Assembly: GCA_963665935.1 (NCBI GenBank)
Contig: OY762510.1
Coordinates: forward strand, 1,364,001 to 1,428,000
Length of the DNA stretch: 64,000 nucleotides
Source: Syntrophus sp963665935
GTDB lineage: Bacteria > Desulfobacterota > Syntrophia > Syntrophales > Syntrophaceae
Direction of reading: 5' to 3'
Both the position numbers and the translations under genes were made by a program. Below the pieces are notes generated by a model, which did not search any database, was not told where the DNA came from, and saw only the letters and a list, made by a program, of their open reading frames with translations. This document shows, one piece after another, positions 17,329 to 27,292 of this stretch. The first letter of the stretch is position 1; the number at the start of each line of letters is the position of its first letter.

Positions 17329-18024
17329 TAACCATTTAAAATCTAGAAGAAAACAAGGATGTTTCGCAAAACAGACCTGGCTGTATCGCGAGGATGTCGA
17401 TGGGCCGACGGTAAAGTCAAAATATCTATAACTGGAGAAAATTGATCCGGGATGAAAAGAGGGCTTTTATTCCTTGGATCATCTCCAAAGAAACCGGCGA
17501 TCCTCAAATCACCAAGTCGATAACAGGAAATTAATCAAACCGAACGCGTTTGCTTCCAGGTAATGGTCATTAATAACAGCTACTTGTGCTGTATACTTGA
17601 TCAGGCATGCATCTTGCTAGATTCAGAGGTAAGGCGCCCATCAGCAAACACCTAAAGGTAAGCGGGGAGGTGAGAACAGTGGAATCAACACTGACATTCA
17701 AGGGTGCGAACTCTATTTACGATTTTCTGGTATTTGAAGAAGTTATCGGTGCGAGTCAACCCTATACCGGTGAGCAATATCTGTTGATCAGAGGTATAGG
17801 CGTTGTGCCGATTGACAGGAATTTCGCTTTCAAAGGACACCTCAGAACCGAAATCTGTAACATTTTTTTCTGATTCTGCCATTCAGGGGAAATAAGTATC
17901 CTGTCAGATCTGGAAACAGACCTGCAGGATTCCGCTCCCGAAAGGTTCGATTGACTCCCGTCTGATTGGTCATCCGGCCTCAGTTTTATTCTCGGAATCG
18001 GGTAGGGCGTTTTGGTTCATGATG
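17329..18024. other. Gene-poor 700-bp stretch with unassigned ORFs
   Basis: Two short frames overlap on opposite strands, 17607-17873 (+, 88 codons) and 17685-17882 (-, 65 codons). Neither has a ribosome site or a resemblance I know, and they exclude one another. The stretch could be a decayed gene. I do not call a CDS here. Confidence 0.35.
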
Positions 18025-18303
18025 CTACCCGCCTTCCAGAAATTTCCGCTTGTATTCCTCAAACAACGCCAGGGAATAATCCCTCTCCGCACTTGAAGGG
18101 ATATAATTGCAAAGGGCCGTTCTCCTGAGCAATTCTGCCCTGATCGCCGAAGTCCCAGTAAGTTTCAACTCCGCCACTTCCTTGAGAATAGAATCCATGT
18201 TCGCGATGCCTACCCGGAAACCGCCGGGCAAGGTCAGTATTTTCGGGGTTCCTCTTGGATCCGGCGCACACGTAGGCACCTGCTCCAGCGATATCTTTGT
18301 CAT
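18025..18303 (-). CDS. Small hypothetical protein
   Basis: 92 residues, ATG preceded by an AAAGGAG site. It contains GGFRVGIANMDSILKEVAEL and a helical second half with TALCNYIPSSAERDYSLALF. Two cysteines, at about 12 and 67, are candidates for metal or thiol chemistry. The compact composition and good start suggest a real gene; I do not recognise a family. Confidence 0.55.
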   Translation of the reverse strand: MTKISLEQVPTCAPDPRGTPKILTLPGGFRVGIANMDSILKEVAELKLTGTSAIRAELLRRTALCNYIPSSAERDYSLALFEEYKRKFLEGG

Positions 18304-18346
18304 GTCCTTCTCCTTTCTCCAGGATGATGGAATAGAAGAGGCAAGT

Positions 18347-18976
18347 TCACTTCGGATAATTTGAATCTCGTTCCCGCGTCCTTTGCCTGGCTGCCTCCTT
18401 CAGTTCGGCATGGCGGAAACAATCTACGACATGATCATTCACCATCCCGATCGCCTGCATGAAGGCGTAGCAGATAGTCGAACCCACGAAGTTAAATCCC
18501 CGTCCCTTCAGGTCTTTGCTCATCTTATCGGAAAGGGCGTTTTTTACCGGTACTTCGGCCGGCGAATGCCAAGCATTCTGGATGGGCTGATCATCGACAT
18601 AGCGCCGGAGAAAAGAGTCGAAGGAGCCGAATTCTTCAACAATGGTGAGGACTCCCCGCGCATTTCGAATCGCCGATTCGATCTTTCGACGATTTCTCAC
18701 GATGCCTGGGTCTGCCAGCAGGCGCTCTACATCCGCTTCTGAATAACCGGCGATCTTCTGGGGATCGAATCCATGGAAGGCGGTGCGGTAGGCCTCCCGT
18801 TTCTTGAGGATGGTCAGCCAGCTTAGACCTGCCTGCGCCCCCTCTAGAGTCAGCAATTCGAAAAGGCCGCGATCATCATGGCGAGGCACGCCCCATTCAC
18901 TATCATGATAGGTCACATAGAGCGGATTCGTACCGCACCATCCGCATCTATTTTTCATCGGGTTCAAATCCTTCAT
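18347..18976 (-). CDS. tag: DNA-3-methyladenine glycosylase I
   Basis: About 209 residues. Zinc-site and catalytic features of Tag are present: CGWCGTNPLYVTYHDSEWG at the start, FELLTLEGAQAGLSWLTIL in the middle, and FVGSTICYAFMQAIGMVNDH near the end with the last Cys/His ligands (DCFRH). Removes 3-methyladenine from alkylated DNA. ATG 18976 is chosen; a TTG at 18985 is less likely, and an ATG at 18958 nearer the conserved block is possible. Confidence 0.94.
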   Translation of the reverse strand: MKDLNPMKNRCGWCGTNPLYVTYHDSEWGVPRHDDRGLFELLTLEGAQAGLSWLTILKKREAYRTAFHGFDPQKIAGYSEADVERLLADPGIVRNRRKIESAIRNARGVLTIVEEFGSFDSFLRRYVDDQPIQNAWHSPAEVPVKNALSDKMSKDLKGRGFNFVGSTICYAFMQAIGMVNDHVVDCFRHAELKEAARQRTRERDSNYPK

Positions 18977-19205
18977 AACTTTCAATCCTATCCAGAGTTC
19001 TTTTAGATCATTACTCCTTAAAATTCAAAGGTTAATCCTTCAGAAAGGCATCGTATCCTTCGTCTTCTCGAGAAGATTCCAAGCCGACCCCTGCCGGAAG
19101 GATGGAACCATACGGGAGCGTTTTGATTGACTTTACTTTGTCCCTATAAGAAGCTATGAACATCGGGAGCAGTAGAAACATCAAGGGATAAAGGAAAGAG
19201 AAACC

Positions 19206-20969
19206 ATGTCGATGATCAGAAAGAACGCAATGAGACTGATTCTGGCGGTTATGTCCTCCCTGTTGATAACGTCCGGTGCATGGGCTGCCGTGAAAGGCGA
19301 GACCGACCAGGCTGGCAGGGCGCCTCAACAGGCCGAAGCTTCCTACGATGACCCTCTGGGACGAAGCACCCCCCAGGGTACCATTGTCGGTTTCCTCAAG
19401 GCGATTGAGAGGGAGGACTATGAACGGGCCGTCGACTACCTCGACACGAAGCAGACGGGAAAGAATGCCCGGCAACTTTCCCTCGAACTCCAGCGGGTAC
19501 TCGATGACAGGGTGTCCGTCGCTGAAACCAAACTGAGCACGAAACCCGAAGGAGATCTGGAGGATGGTCTGCCCGCTCAAAGGGAACTCGTGGCGGTTGT
19601 CAAGACGAAGTCGGGGGAACACAAAATCCTGCTTGAGCGCGTTCAGAAGGGGGACAATCCCGAAGTCTGGCTGTTTTCCGCAGACACTCTCAAACTCGTC
19701 CCCCATATCTATGAGGAGATCGACTCTCCCTGGTTCGAGGGGCGTCTGCCGGCCGCGCTGACGGAAAACCGCCTGGTCGGCCTTCCCTTATACCGGTGGA
19801 TCCTGCCGCTGCTGATGCTTCCTGTGGCCATTTTATTCGGCTGGATCATCACCGTCTTATTCTATGCTCTTCTGCAAAAGTCCCTTCGCCACCGCCTTGA
19901 CGAATCGGGATTGATAACCCTCAGGCGGATCAGGAAACCCCTGGTTTTTCTTTTCTCGGCAGGCGTGATCTACCTGCTTTCTCTGGGCGGTTTTACCCTG
20001 CTCGACCGGCTTTTCTGGACGTTTCTATCCTCAACGATGGCGGTTGCCGGCCTGACGTGGATCTGCTTCCACCTGATTGAAGTCGGCGCAGAGATCATGG
20101 AACGGCGCAGGCCTGAGGGTGCCGATGCGGTCATCCGCCTTTCGGCGACGCTGCTCAAGGCACTGGCCGTCATGACGGGGTTGGTGGTCATCTTCCATTA
20201 CTTTGCCGGGATCAATCTTACCGCCGTGGTGGCCGGTCTCGGCATCGGCGGCATCGCCGTGGCCTTTGCCGCCCAGAAGACCATCGAGAATTTCTTCGGG
20301 GGCGTCTTCCTGGTCTGGGACAAACCCATCCGCCTCGGTGATTTCTGCAAGGCCGGCGAGTACCAGGGGATTGTCGAGCACATCGGTCTTCGCTCCACCC
20401 AGATCCGGACATCAAACCGCACCGTTGCTTTTGTTCCCAACGGTCAGCTCGCGTCGATTCCTGTCGAGAACTTTACCCTGCGCGATCGTTTCCTTCTCCG
20501 GCATACCTTGAACCTGCGCTACGAGACGACAGCGGATCAGCTTCGCTATCTCCTGGCAGAGCTCCGTGGGCTTCTCTACCGGCACCCCCGTGTGGACTCC
20601 ATGACGGTGCGTGTGCGTTTTATCCACTTCGGTCAATCGTCCCTGGATGTGGAGATCTTCGCCTATGTCCTTGAGGCGGCCTATGAGCAGTTCCTCGCCG
20701 TTCAGGAAGACTTGCTGCTGCGGATCATGGATCTCGTCGGGTCGGCCGGCAGCGGTTTTGCCTTCCCTTCGCAGACCCTTTACATGTCTCGGGACGAAGG
20801 TCTGGATGAGAAAAGGAGTCAGGAAGCGGCCGAGGCTGCGCAGCGCTGGCGGACAGAGGGTAAGCTGCCCTTTCCGGATCACGCGCCCGAGAGGATTTCA
20901 CAACTCGAGGGCACACTGGACTATCCCCCGAAAGGTTCGGTTCTGAGCGAAAAGAAGGAAGGCGACTGA
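19206..20969 (+). CDS. MscS-family mechanosensitive channel with exported N-terminal domain
   Basis: 587 residues. A signal peptide (about 1-26, ending in GAWA) is followed by roughly 150 periplasmic residues containing PQGTIVGFLKAIEREDYERA, a stretch that looks NTF2-like. Membrane helices then start near residue 195. The MscS pore helix GIGGIAVAFAAQKTIENFFG is near residue 345-365 and the beta domain follows (IVEHIGLRSTQIRT). Releases solutes on hypo-osmotic shock; the extra periplasmic part may add regulation. Confidence 0.88.
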   Translation: MSMIRKNAMRLILAVMSSLLITSGAWAAVKGETDQAGRAPQQAEASYDDPLGRSTPQGTIVGFLKAIEREDYERAVDYLDTKQTGKNARQLSLELQRVLDDRVSVAETKLSTKPEGDLEDGLPAQRELVAVVKTKSGEHKILLERVQKGDNPEVWLFSADTLKLVPHIYEEIDSPWFEGRLPAALTENRLVGLPLYRWILPLLMLPVAILFGWIITVLFYALLQKSLRHRLDESGLITLRRIRKPLVFLFSAGVIYLLSLGGFTLLDRLFWTFLSSTMAVAGLTWICFHLIEVGAEIMERRRPEGADAVIRLSATLLKALAVMTGLVVIFHYFAGINLTAVVAGLGIGGIAVAFAAQKTIENFFGGVFLVWDKPIRLGDFCKAGEYQGIVEHIGLRSTQIRTSNRTVAFVPNGQLASIPVENFTLRDRFLLRHTLNLRYETTADQLRYLLAELRGLLYRHPRVDSMTVRVRFIHFGQSSLDVEIFAYVLEAAYEQFLAVQEDLLLRIMDLVGSAGSGFAFPSQTLYMSRDEGLDEKRSQEAAEAAQRWRTEGKLPFPDHAPERISQLEGTLDYPPKGSVLSEKKEGD

Positions 20970-20979
20970 GAACAGCGGT

Positions 20980-23694
20980 TCATCCGAGGGGCTTGCCGCC
21001 GTTGAGCCGTTCATAGATCCGGATGTACTGGGCGATCATCTTCTGAAGGCTGTATTTCTCCCGGGATTCCCTCATGATCCGCCGGATCTGGGTTTCACGG
21101 ACGGCCAGAGGCTTCCGGTGAAAGTTCAGGCTTCTTTCCAGACCATACCACAGTCCGCCTGGATCATAATCCCGGAAAAGGAACCCATTGCCTTCATCCT
21201 GCGGGGCACCGTCCATTTTCAGCCGCAATTCGGTGATCTTGTCATGATAGCCGCCCGTATCCCGGTTTGTGGCCGTCGCACCGAAGAGATTTCCCACCTG
21301 ATCGATCTGACCGCAGGGCTCGTACAGCGAAGCGCCGAAGACATCGCAGGCCGCCGCGTAACCGAGCATCGACAGGGCTTCATCAAATCCAAAATAGGCA
21401 ATCCGGCCCTGCGAGGCATAGGCGATTCGACCGAGAATCTCCACGTGGGAGCGGTCGCCGCCGATTCCATCTCCGATGACGGCGATCTGGGCGTCGGGAT
21501 GGACGGAAACGAAGTTCTGGGCGATCGCTTCCAGAAGTTCGATGCCCTTCTGGTAGGGATCCAGGCGGGAAGGCCAGTAGAAGAGGATGGCGTCCGGGTT
21601 GACGTTCAAACCGGTTCTCTGTTGAAAGGCCACCAGGTTTTCCCGTTTCGCCTTCATGATGGAATTGTCCAGGCCATATTTCTGTACCAGGAAAGGGCAG
21701 TTTTCAGGGTACATGGCGGAAGCCGGGGCATTCAGGATCGCCTGGGCGCCGTTGTTGAAATACTTGACCTTGACTTCATTCCTGACGCTGGGCGGAATAA
21801 TCGGCCGATCGAGAAAGTAGTCGTCCACGACCTCGCGGAGAAAATGTTCTCCCACGAAATTGATCACCGTTGCATTTTTTATCGCCGTGGCCTGGCAGTC
21901 GATGCAGGTCTTTCTGTAAGCCTCTGAGTAGTAAAGGTGCTCAGAAATCCGGTTCAGGTTGATTCCGGACAGCAACTCCAAAGGTAGATTTTCCGTGAAG
22001 ACATTGTGCACGGTATGTAGAACTGGTACATCGGTCGCTCTTGCATAGGCGGTTATGGCGCCGCCTGCCATCCAGTCGTGGCTGTGGATGATCATCCGCC
22101 CTCCATGCTTGGACCGGACAGTCTTGATGATGTTATTGACGATCTCACGCTGGAATTCAGCGGCGGTGCCCAGGACATCTCCGGAATAGGCGCTGAGATT
22201 GTCGGCAAAAATCGCCGAACTGATGAGAGAAATGTTTTCGGGATCAATCTTGTACCGGATTTCCTGCCATTGATGCTCCGACATCCTGGATTCCTGTTGA
22301 AACCGCTTCTTCAGATTCAGGGTGGCCAGGTGAACGTCGATCCCTCTCTCCAGAAGACCCTCGCACAAGGCGGTCACCACCTCGCCCTGTCCCCCGCTCT
22401 TGCCGGAGATGTATTTGGCCAGCATTCCCATGTCGCTCGGCAACCTTCCCGTTTCCGGGGTGATCAACAGAATCGGCGTTTTTTCCGCTTTCTTCAGAAT
22501 CTCAAAACGGGTGATGTTCGTCTCGAGAACACAGATTTTCCGTGTCAGGATCTCCGTGGCGCGGATGGTTGATTTTTCATAGGGATTGTCATATCGGCAA
22601 AGGACGGGCTTCACGTCGGATTGTTCATTGAGGAAGTAAATATGATCTGAAGCCGTCAAGTTGCGCCACCGGGTCAGCAGTTCCCCGCCTGCCCGGCGCG
22701 CCACGCCTTCCATAGACTCCAGATTCTTGAAAAGGTCGTATTGGGTCGAGCTTTCCAACCAGCCGAAAGTCATCCTGACGGCATCGAGCCAGGAGGAGGA
22801 AAATGAGCCGTGAGTGTCCAGCGAGGGGAGAGAGGCTTCCTTTAAGCGGACGGCTGTTTGACTCGGTGTCTCGATAAGGATCTCGGGATATTTTTCCAGT
22901 GCGGTCGGCAATCCTCTCCAGAAGTCGAAGATCCCTTTCTCTTCGTGGATGTGGCCGCCGATGTGTTCCAGGTCGTAGCCCAGCAGCACCACATCGCCTT
23001 CAATCCCGGCAATCGAGCCGGCGTATTCTTCCGGCGTCAGTGGGTGATCGGAAAAGCGGAAGGAGACATCGTTGCTGAGGGTGCGATTGCGGGAAATCAC
23101 GATCAGGTTGCTCCCCCCGGCACGAAATACCCTGTTGGGGGAGATCGATCCGGTTTCATGACCCATTTGCGAATTTTCCCGCGGTTCGCACAGCATGGAG
23201 ATATAACCCATATCGGCGACGATATCCGCGATGGACTTGTTGAAGATCAGTTCCGTATCTCGAAATGAACGCGGAAAGATGCCGAAGAGTTTTCGGATGC
23301 TTTCCCGATGAAGAGAGACCTGATCCCGGAATTCCTGCTTATGCGGGTCGGCAAAGAGGCCGGTCAGGGAGTGGTAATAGGTTTCATCAAGGAATTCAAC
23401 CTGCTGGCTTTCTCTTCCCAGGTCAAGAAGCGTCCGCAGGGCATTGACTACATCCGGATCATATATCTGGGCCTGCTCCAGGAACGTTCCCGACATGCTC
23501 AGGGTGACCCGGAAAGAGGGATGCTGCCGGATCAGCTCGGCAAACATGCTTAGAGCCGGAAGATATGACCGTTCGGAAGCTTTCAGAAAGACTTCCCTGT
23601 TTTCCTCATCCCAAAGAAATTTTTCGCGATCGGGATGAAGACGGAATGGTTGATGCAACTGAAAATAAAAAATGACAGAAGGCATAGTGTTCAT
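20980..23694 (-). CDS. GH57 glycoside hydrolase - glycogen synthase-like GT fusion
   Basis: 904 residues. About 1-390 form a GH57 domain: the N-terminal FYFQLHQPFRLHP, FRDTELIFNKSIADIVADMG, and VVLLGYDLEHIGGHIHEE as the motif with the acid/base Asp candidate. About 400-900 form a GT5/starch-synthase-like domain with IHSHDWMAGG, PSRLDPYQKG and the closing YEPCGQIDQVGNLFG. It would join alpha-glucan hydrolysis or branching to glucosyl transfer in one polypeptide, probably for glycogen. It lies 10 bp head-on from the MscS gene. Confidence 0.88.
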   Translation of the reverse strand: MNTMPSVIFYFQLHQPFRLHPDREKFLWDEENREVFLKASERSYLPALSMFAELIRQHPSFRVTLSMSGTFLEQAQIYDPDVVNALRTLLDLGRESQQVEFLDETYYHSLTGLFADPHKQEFRDQVSLHRESIRKLFGIFPRSFRDTELIFNKSIADIVADMGYISMLCEPRENSQMGHETGSISPNRVFRAGGSNLIVISRNRTLSNDVSFRFSDHPLTPEEYAGSIAGIEGDVVLLGYDLEHIGGHIHEEKGIFDFWRGLPTALEKYPEILIETPSQTAVRLKEASLPSLDTHGSFSSSWLDAVRMTFGWLESSTQYDLFKNLESMEGVARRAGGELLTRWRNLTASDHIYFLNEQSDVKPVLCRYDNPYEKSTIRATEILTRKICVLETNITRFEILKKAEKTPILLITPETGRLPSDMGMLAKYISGKSGGQGEVVTALCEGLLERGIDVHLATLNLKKRFQQESRMSEHQWQEIRYKIDPENISLISSAIFADNLSAYSGDVLGTAAEFQREIVNNIIKTVRSKHGGRMIIHSHDWMAGGAITAYARATDVPVLHTVHNVFTENLPLELLSGINLNRISEHLYYSEAYRKTCIDCQATAIKNATVINFVGEHFLREVVDDYFLDRPIIPPSVRNEVKVKYFNNGAQAILNAPASAMYPENCPFLVQKYGLDNSIMKAKRENLVAFQQRTGLNVNPDAILFYWPSRLDPYQKGIELLEAIAQNFVSVHPDAQIAVIGDGIGGDRSHVEILGRIAYASQGRIAYFGFDEALSMLGYAAACDVFGASLYEPCGQIDQVGNLFGATATNRDTGGYHDKITELRLKMDGAPQDEGNGFLFRDYDPGGLWYGLERSLNFHRKPLAVRETQIRRIMRESREKYSLQKMIAQYIRIYERLNGGKPLG

Positions 23695-24219
23695 CAGCGC
23701 GGATTCGCTGGACCTTCATGAGGTTAGTTCATTTTGACGAACCACTCATTACGATCGGCAAGATGTTGAGAGTCAGGTGCTGTGTCATTCAATGGAGCTT
23801 TACGATATGGAGCGTATCTTTTCTCGCATACAAGAGAGCGAAGTTTAGAAGCTTTCTGAAATATAATCAAGAAAAAGAAAGTCGGGTTCATTTTTAGGCT
23901 GATTTCATCGGCACCTCATTTGACAGGTACTTAATCTCTGCAAAGTTTTTATTCCATTCGGAGTTTTTTCCGATGAAGAATTTTTGTTTTTGCTAGTTTT
24001 ATCAAAGTCTTATTCCATCAAAGAGGGGTATAGGTTTAACTTGCATGCACCGTTGAAAAAAGCTAAAGTCCTTCCTGCTTTCTCCGATAAGAAGAAGAGA
24101 GCTGGAAAGGAAGAGTCTGTCACCGCACGCATAAGCCTTGCACCCTGTCTTTCGGAATCAGCACCAATAATCCCGGCCATAGCTCCAAACAGTTACAATA
24201 TAACAGAGGAGGATAAGAC
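23695..24219. other. Divergent promoter region of the GH57-GT gene and the caspase cluster
   Basis: 525 bp, AT-rich, between divergent genes. An open frame at 23984-24223 overlaps the next gene, has no ribosome site and is rejected. TTGACA occurs at 23920 but no good -10 is paired with it. Promoters for both neighbours must be here, but I cannot place them. Confidence 0.35.
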
Positions 24220-25092
24220 ATGAAAAAAAGACTATTTCTAACAATTGGAGGATGCTGTGCCCTGGCGCTGCTGTTTGCGTTTCCTGCCATCGGCGCTGGA
24301 CCGACAGGCGCAAAGGCGATCTTTGACAGCGGGGAAGGGCCTTCCGTATCCATGTCTTCCACGTCGGGCAAGAGTTCGCCGGTAAAAAAGACGGTAAAGC
24401 AGGCCACACCGTCAAGGGAACGGTACGTTGGTGTCTCCTATCAGCTGATGCTTCTCTCCGATGACGGTCAGATGAGATCCGTGACGAAAGCCCGGACCTT
24501 CCGCTCCGGGGAAAGGATGAAGATGCTCGTCCGGACCAATCGGCCGGGCTATATGACCATCCTCAACATCGGTTCATCAGGCAATACGAATGTTCTCTTC
24601 AATGAATATGTCGATGCGTACACCATGCATGAGATTCCCAAGACGACGACCTTCAAGTTCGTCGGGAATCCAGGCACGGAAACGCTGATGATCATGCTAT
24701 CCGACAATCCCAGCCCCATCGGCGGCCAGCAGGGCGCTGTATCCGCCAGCAGTTCCTCCCCGTCTTCTGCAGCCCCCTCTTATTCTTCATCCGATCCGGG
24801 AATGAGCACCGCGTCCAGCAGTGTCGCGGATCTGCCACCTCCTCCACCGGTCCAGATTGCATCCAGTATGGACGGCGCAAAGAGCCTCCGGGGAGCCAAG
24901 GATATCGTTGTCGACGACATGCAGACCTCCTATGCGGTCATTTCACCGAAAACGGGGTGGAAACCGGCCAGCAAGGGGGCCAAGGACATCGTTCTTGAAT
25001 CGGAAGGCGGAAAGAATTTCGGCGTTGTCCCTGCGGCCGCCATTTCCGACGGTGGGATACTGACCATGCAGGTCAAGCTGCGCCATCGTTAA
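24220..25092 (+). CDS. Exported DUF4384-domain protein
   Basis: 290 residues with a signal peptide (cut near FPAIGA). Residues about 72-165 match the DUF4384 pattern (YQLMLLSDDGQ, RTNRPGYMTILNIGSSG), a beta-rich domain often found beside or fused to caspase-like and kinase signalling proteins. A Ser/Pro-rich linker follows. The tail has the hexapeptide GAKDIV twice (residues 225 and 253), the same word found after the catalytic Cys in the caspase two genes downstream. First gene of a likely five-gene plus-strand cluster. Confidence 0.75.
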   Translation: MKKRLFLTIGGCCALALLFAFPAIGAGPTGAKAIFDSGEGPSVSMSSTSGKSSPVKKTVKQATPSRERYVGVSYQLMLLSDDGQMRSVTKARTFRSGERMKMLVRTNRPGYMTILNIGSSGNTNVLFNEYVDAYTMHEIPKTTTFKFVGNPGTETLMIMLSDNPSPIGGQQGAVSASSSSPSSAAPSYSSSDPGMSTASSSVADLPPPPPVQIASSMDGAKSLRGAKDIVVDDMQTSYAVISPKTGWKPASKGAKDIVLESEGGKNFGVVPAAAISDGGILTMQVKLRHR

Positions 25093-25098
25093 GAGGAG

Positions 25099-25920
25099 AT
25101 GCAGACCGTGAAGATTAAAAAATTCCGCAGACTGATTCCGTTCCTGTTGGGTATCTTCCTTTTCACCGCCTGCGCGCCGCTGCCGCCGCCAGGCACGCCC
25201 CTTACCCCTGAGGAACGGGCATCGGCCCAGCGCCGGTGCATTGCCGGCTATACCGCTGCCGGCGCGATCGGTGGTGCCCTTGGTGGCGCCTTTATCGGGG
25301 CTGTGACCGGAAAGGGGCAGGGGGCTCTGATCGGAGCCGCAGCGGGTGCTGCAGTGGGTGGCGCCCTGGCCTTTGCCATTGCCTGGGGTCACTGCCTCTC
25401 GGCATATTCGGACCTGAAGAGCTATCCCGTCGCCGGAGGCCAGGAGACGGCGAACCGAACCGGCTACAATTCCTCTCAGGGGGAAGTCATTAAAATTGAA
25501 AATTATTTTCTCAACCCCACAGGTGTATCCCCGGGGGGAAAAGTCCAGATGAACGGCTCCTACTATGTAATGGCGCCGGAAGGAGCAAGGGAAGTCAAGG
25601 TTACCGAAACCCGGGCTCTTTCTTTTCTTGATCCTGAAAAGAATGAGTGGAAGGAACTGGGCTCGGTTGACCAGGAAGTGACGTCCGGTATCGGAACCAG
25701 GCGTGCGGAAGGAAGCTTCGACATCCCCGCCGATGCGCCGGAGGGGCAGTATCGCATTACCCTGAAGGTGTCCGCATTCGGAAAGACGGATCAATTGACG
25801 AAGGATCTGACCGTTAAAAAGGGCCTGGCCATGGGACCTTCGGCGTCCAGTGACGGAACCGCCAGTGGCGCCAAGTCGGTGGGCAACAGTCCCAAGAAGA
25901 AAAGTGCAAAGAAAAAATAG
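25099..25920 (+). CDS. Glycine-zipper lipoprotein
   Basis: 273 residues. Lipobox FTAC near residue 25, then a glycine-zipper membrane region (GAIGGALGGAFIGAV, repeated as GAAAGAAVGGALAFAIAWG) at about 52-100. The C-terminal half is beta-rich (KVQMNGSYYVMAPEG) and resembles a fold carried by other envelope proteins. Anchored in the outer or inner membrane. It begins 6 bp after the DUF4384 gene. The AGGAG abuts ATG 25099, so GTG 25108 may be the true start. Confidence 0.78.
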   Translation: MQTVKIKKFRRLIPFLLGIFLFTACAPLPPPGTPLTPEERASAQRRCIAGYTAAGAIGGALGGAFIGAVTGKGQGALIGAAAGAAVGGALAFAIAWGHCLSAYSDLKSYPVAGGQETANRTGYNSSQGEVIKIENYFLNPTGVSPGGKVQMNGSYYVMAPEGAREVKVTETRALSFLDPEKNEWKELGSVDQEVTSGIGTRRAEGSFDIPADAPEGQYRITLKVSAFGKTDQLTKDLTVKKGLAMGPSASSDGTASGAKSVGNSPKKKSAKKK

Positions 25921-25944
25921 CTGAAGAGCAATAAGGAAGACCCT

Positions 25945-27261
25945 ATGAGTATCTATGCAATAAAACCGACAGCCAAGGTACAGGCGATGAGCCTCTGCCA
26001 TCCGGGGGTGCGTTTTATCTTCTATTTTCTGCTGTCACTTGTCATCGTCCTCACAATGATCGTTCCCGCCCGTTCTGCTGATACACCCGTCAGTGACTCG
26101 CACATCGGCCAGATCAATGAGCTCCTGCTCCGTGGTGGCATCGGGAGCGGATTTGTCGAACTTGACTCCTTCGGCCGGGTACAGCTGAAGGGCGCCTATG
26201 AAGATGAGAAACAGGTAGACCGCGCCTTCTCCATCGCCCAGACGGTCGTGGGGATCAAATGGGTTTCACCGGTTACACCGGAAAATATCAAGGTCAAGGA
26301 ATGGGAGCGACGATTCGGCAACCTCTTCTCCCGGGCCAACGTACTGAAACCCACAGTCAGGAGCGGTGATCCTCCGGGTCCTGTCCGCAACCGTTATGCC
26401 CTGGTCGTCGGCGTCGGGGAATTCATGAGTAACATCCCGAGACTGCACTTTGCGGTACAGGATGCAACCACTTTCTACCAGTTTCTCGTCGATCCGAACC
26501 GGGGAGGGTTTCCCCGCTCGAACGTGACGTTCCTGACGAATTCCAATGCAACGAGAAAAAACATCTCCATGGCCCTTGACCGTATCAAGAAGATGGCCGG
26601 TCCGGATGATCTCGTCGCGGTGTATATGAGCAGCCACGGCACGCCGCCGGAAAAATTCGGCGGGGTCTTTATCGTCACCTACGATACTGAGATCAAGCCG
26701 AGGGAGAAGGTATGGCACACCTCCATCAGCGAAAGCATACTCCGCGACTTCATCGACAATCTGCAGTCCAAGCGGTTGGTGATGATTCTGGACGCCTGTT
26801 ACAGCAACGGCGCGTACAGCAAGGTTCCCGGCTTCCTTCCTCCCGGCGGCAAATCGCTGGGCGCCAGTGATAATGAAGGCTATGGCCTTTCCCCTCAATA
26901 CGGAAGGCGATTGCTCGGTGCCAAGGATATCGTTCTTGACGATGAAGGTCCGAAAGTGAAGACGTCGAGCGGCTCGAAGTCTTTCAACGGGCAGGACGGC
27001 TGGGGAAAAGTCCTGATCGGCGCCAGTGGAGCCGGTGAGCAGTCCTGGGAGTCCGATCAGCTGAACAACAGCATCTTTACCTACTATTTTCTTGACGGGC
27101 TCAACAAAAACAACGGTGCGGTAAAGAACGCCTTTTTCTACGCGAAGCCTCGTGTCACGCAGCGGGTCAAGCAGGAAAAGGGGGACGATATCGATCAGAA
27201 TCCCCAGGTTGTTGCATCACAGAGCGAATGGAACATGCCGCTCGGACAGAGACGGCGTTAA
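25945..27261 (+). CDS. Exported caspase-like protease (peptidase C14) with BON-like domain
   Basis: 438 residues. A signal or anchor helix lies at about 23-45, a BON-like domain at about 52-112 (FGRVQLKGAYEDEKQVDRA), and a caspase fold at about 145-400: YALVVGVGEF, the catalytic His231 in YMSSHGTP and Cys285 in LDACYSNGA. GAKDIV occurs at residue 325 in the loop after the Cys, and GASGAGEQSWESD follows. The catalytic pair is intact, so an active arginine/lysine-type metacaspase relative in the envelope is likely. Substrates unknown. Confidence 0.88.
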   Translation: MSIYAIKPTAKVQAMSLCHPGVRFIFYFLLSLVIVLTMIVPARSADTPVSDSHIGQINELLLRGGIGSGFVELDSFGRVQLKGAYEDEKQVDRAFSIAQTVVGIKWVSPVTPENIKVKEWERRFGNLFSRANVLKPTVRSGDPPGPVRNRYALVVGVGEFMSNIPRLHFAVQDATTFYQFLVDPNRGGFPRSNVTFLTNSNATRKNISMALDRIKKMAGPDDLVAVYMSSHGTPPEKFGGVFIVTYDTEIKPREKVWHTSISESILRDFIDNLQSKRLVMILDACYSNGAYSKVPGFLPPGGKSLGASDNEGYGLSPQYGRRLLGAKDIVLDDEGPKVKTSSGSKSFNGQDGWGKVLIGASGAGEQSWESDQLNNSIFTYYFLDGLNKNNGAVKNAFFYAKPRVTQRVKQEKGDDIDQNPQVVASQSEWNMPLGQRRR

Positions 27262-27292
27262 TCAATTCAACAATTTCTAAGGAGGATATTTT

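Noticed and set aside
17607..17873. 88-codon plus-strand frame after chrA
   Set aside because: Contradicted by an equally good frame on the other strand; no ribosome site or known family.
23984..24223. Open frame just ahead of the DUF4384 gene
   Set aside because: Begins without a ribosome site and runs into the next start; low-complexity basic sequence.
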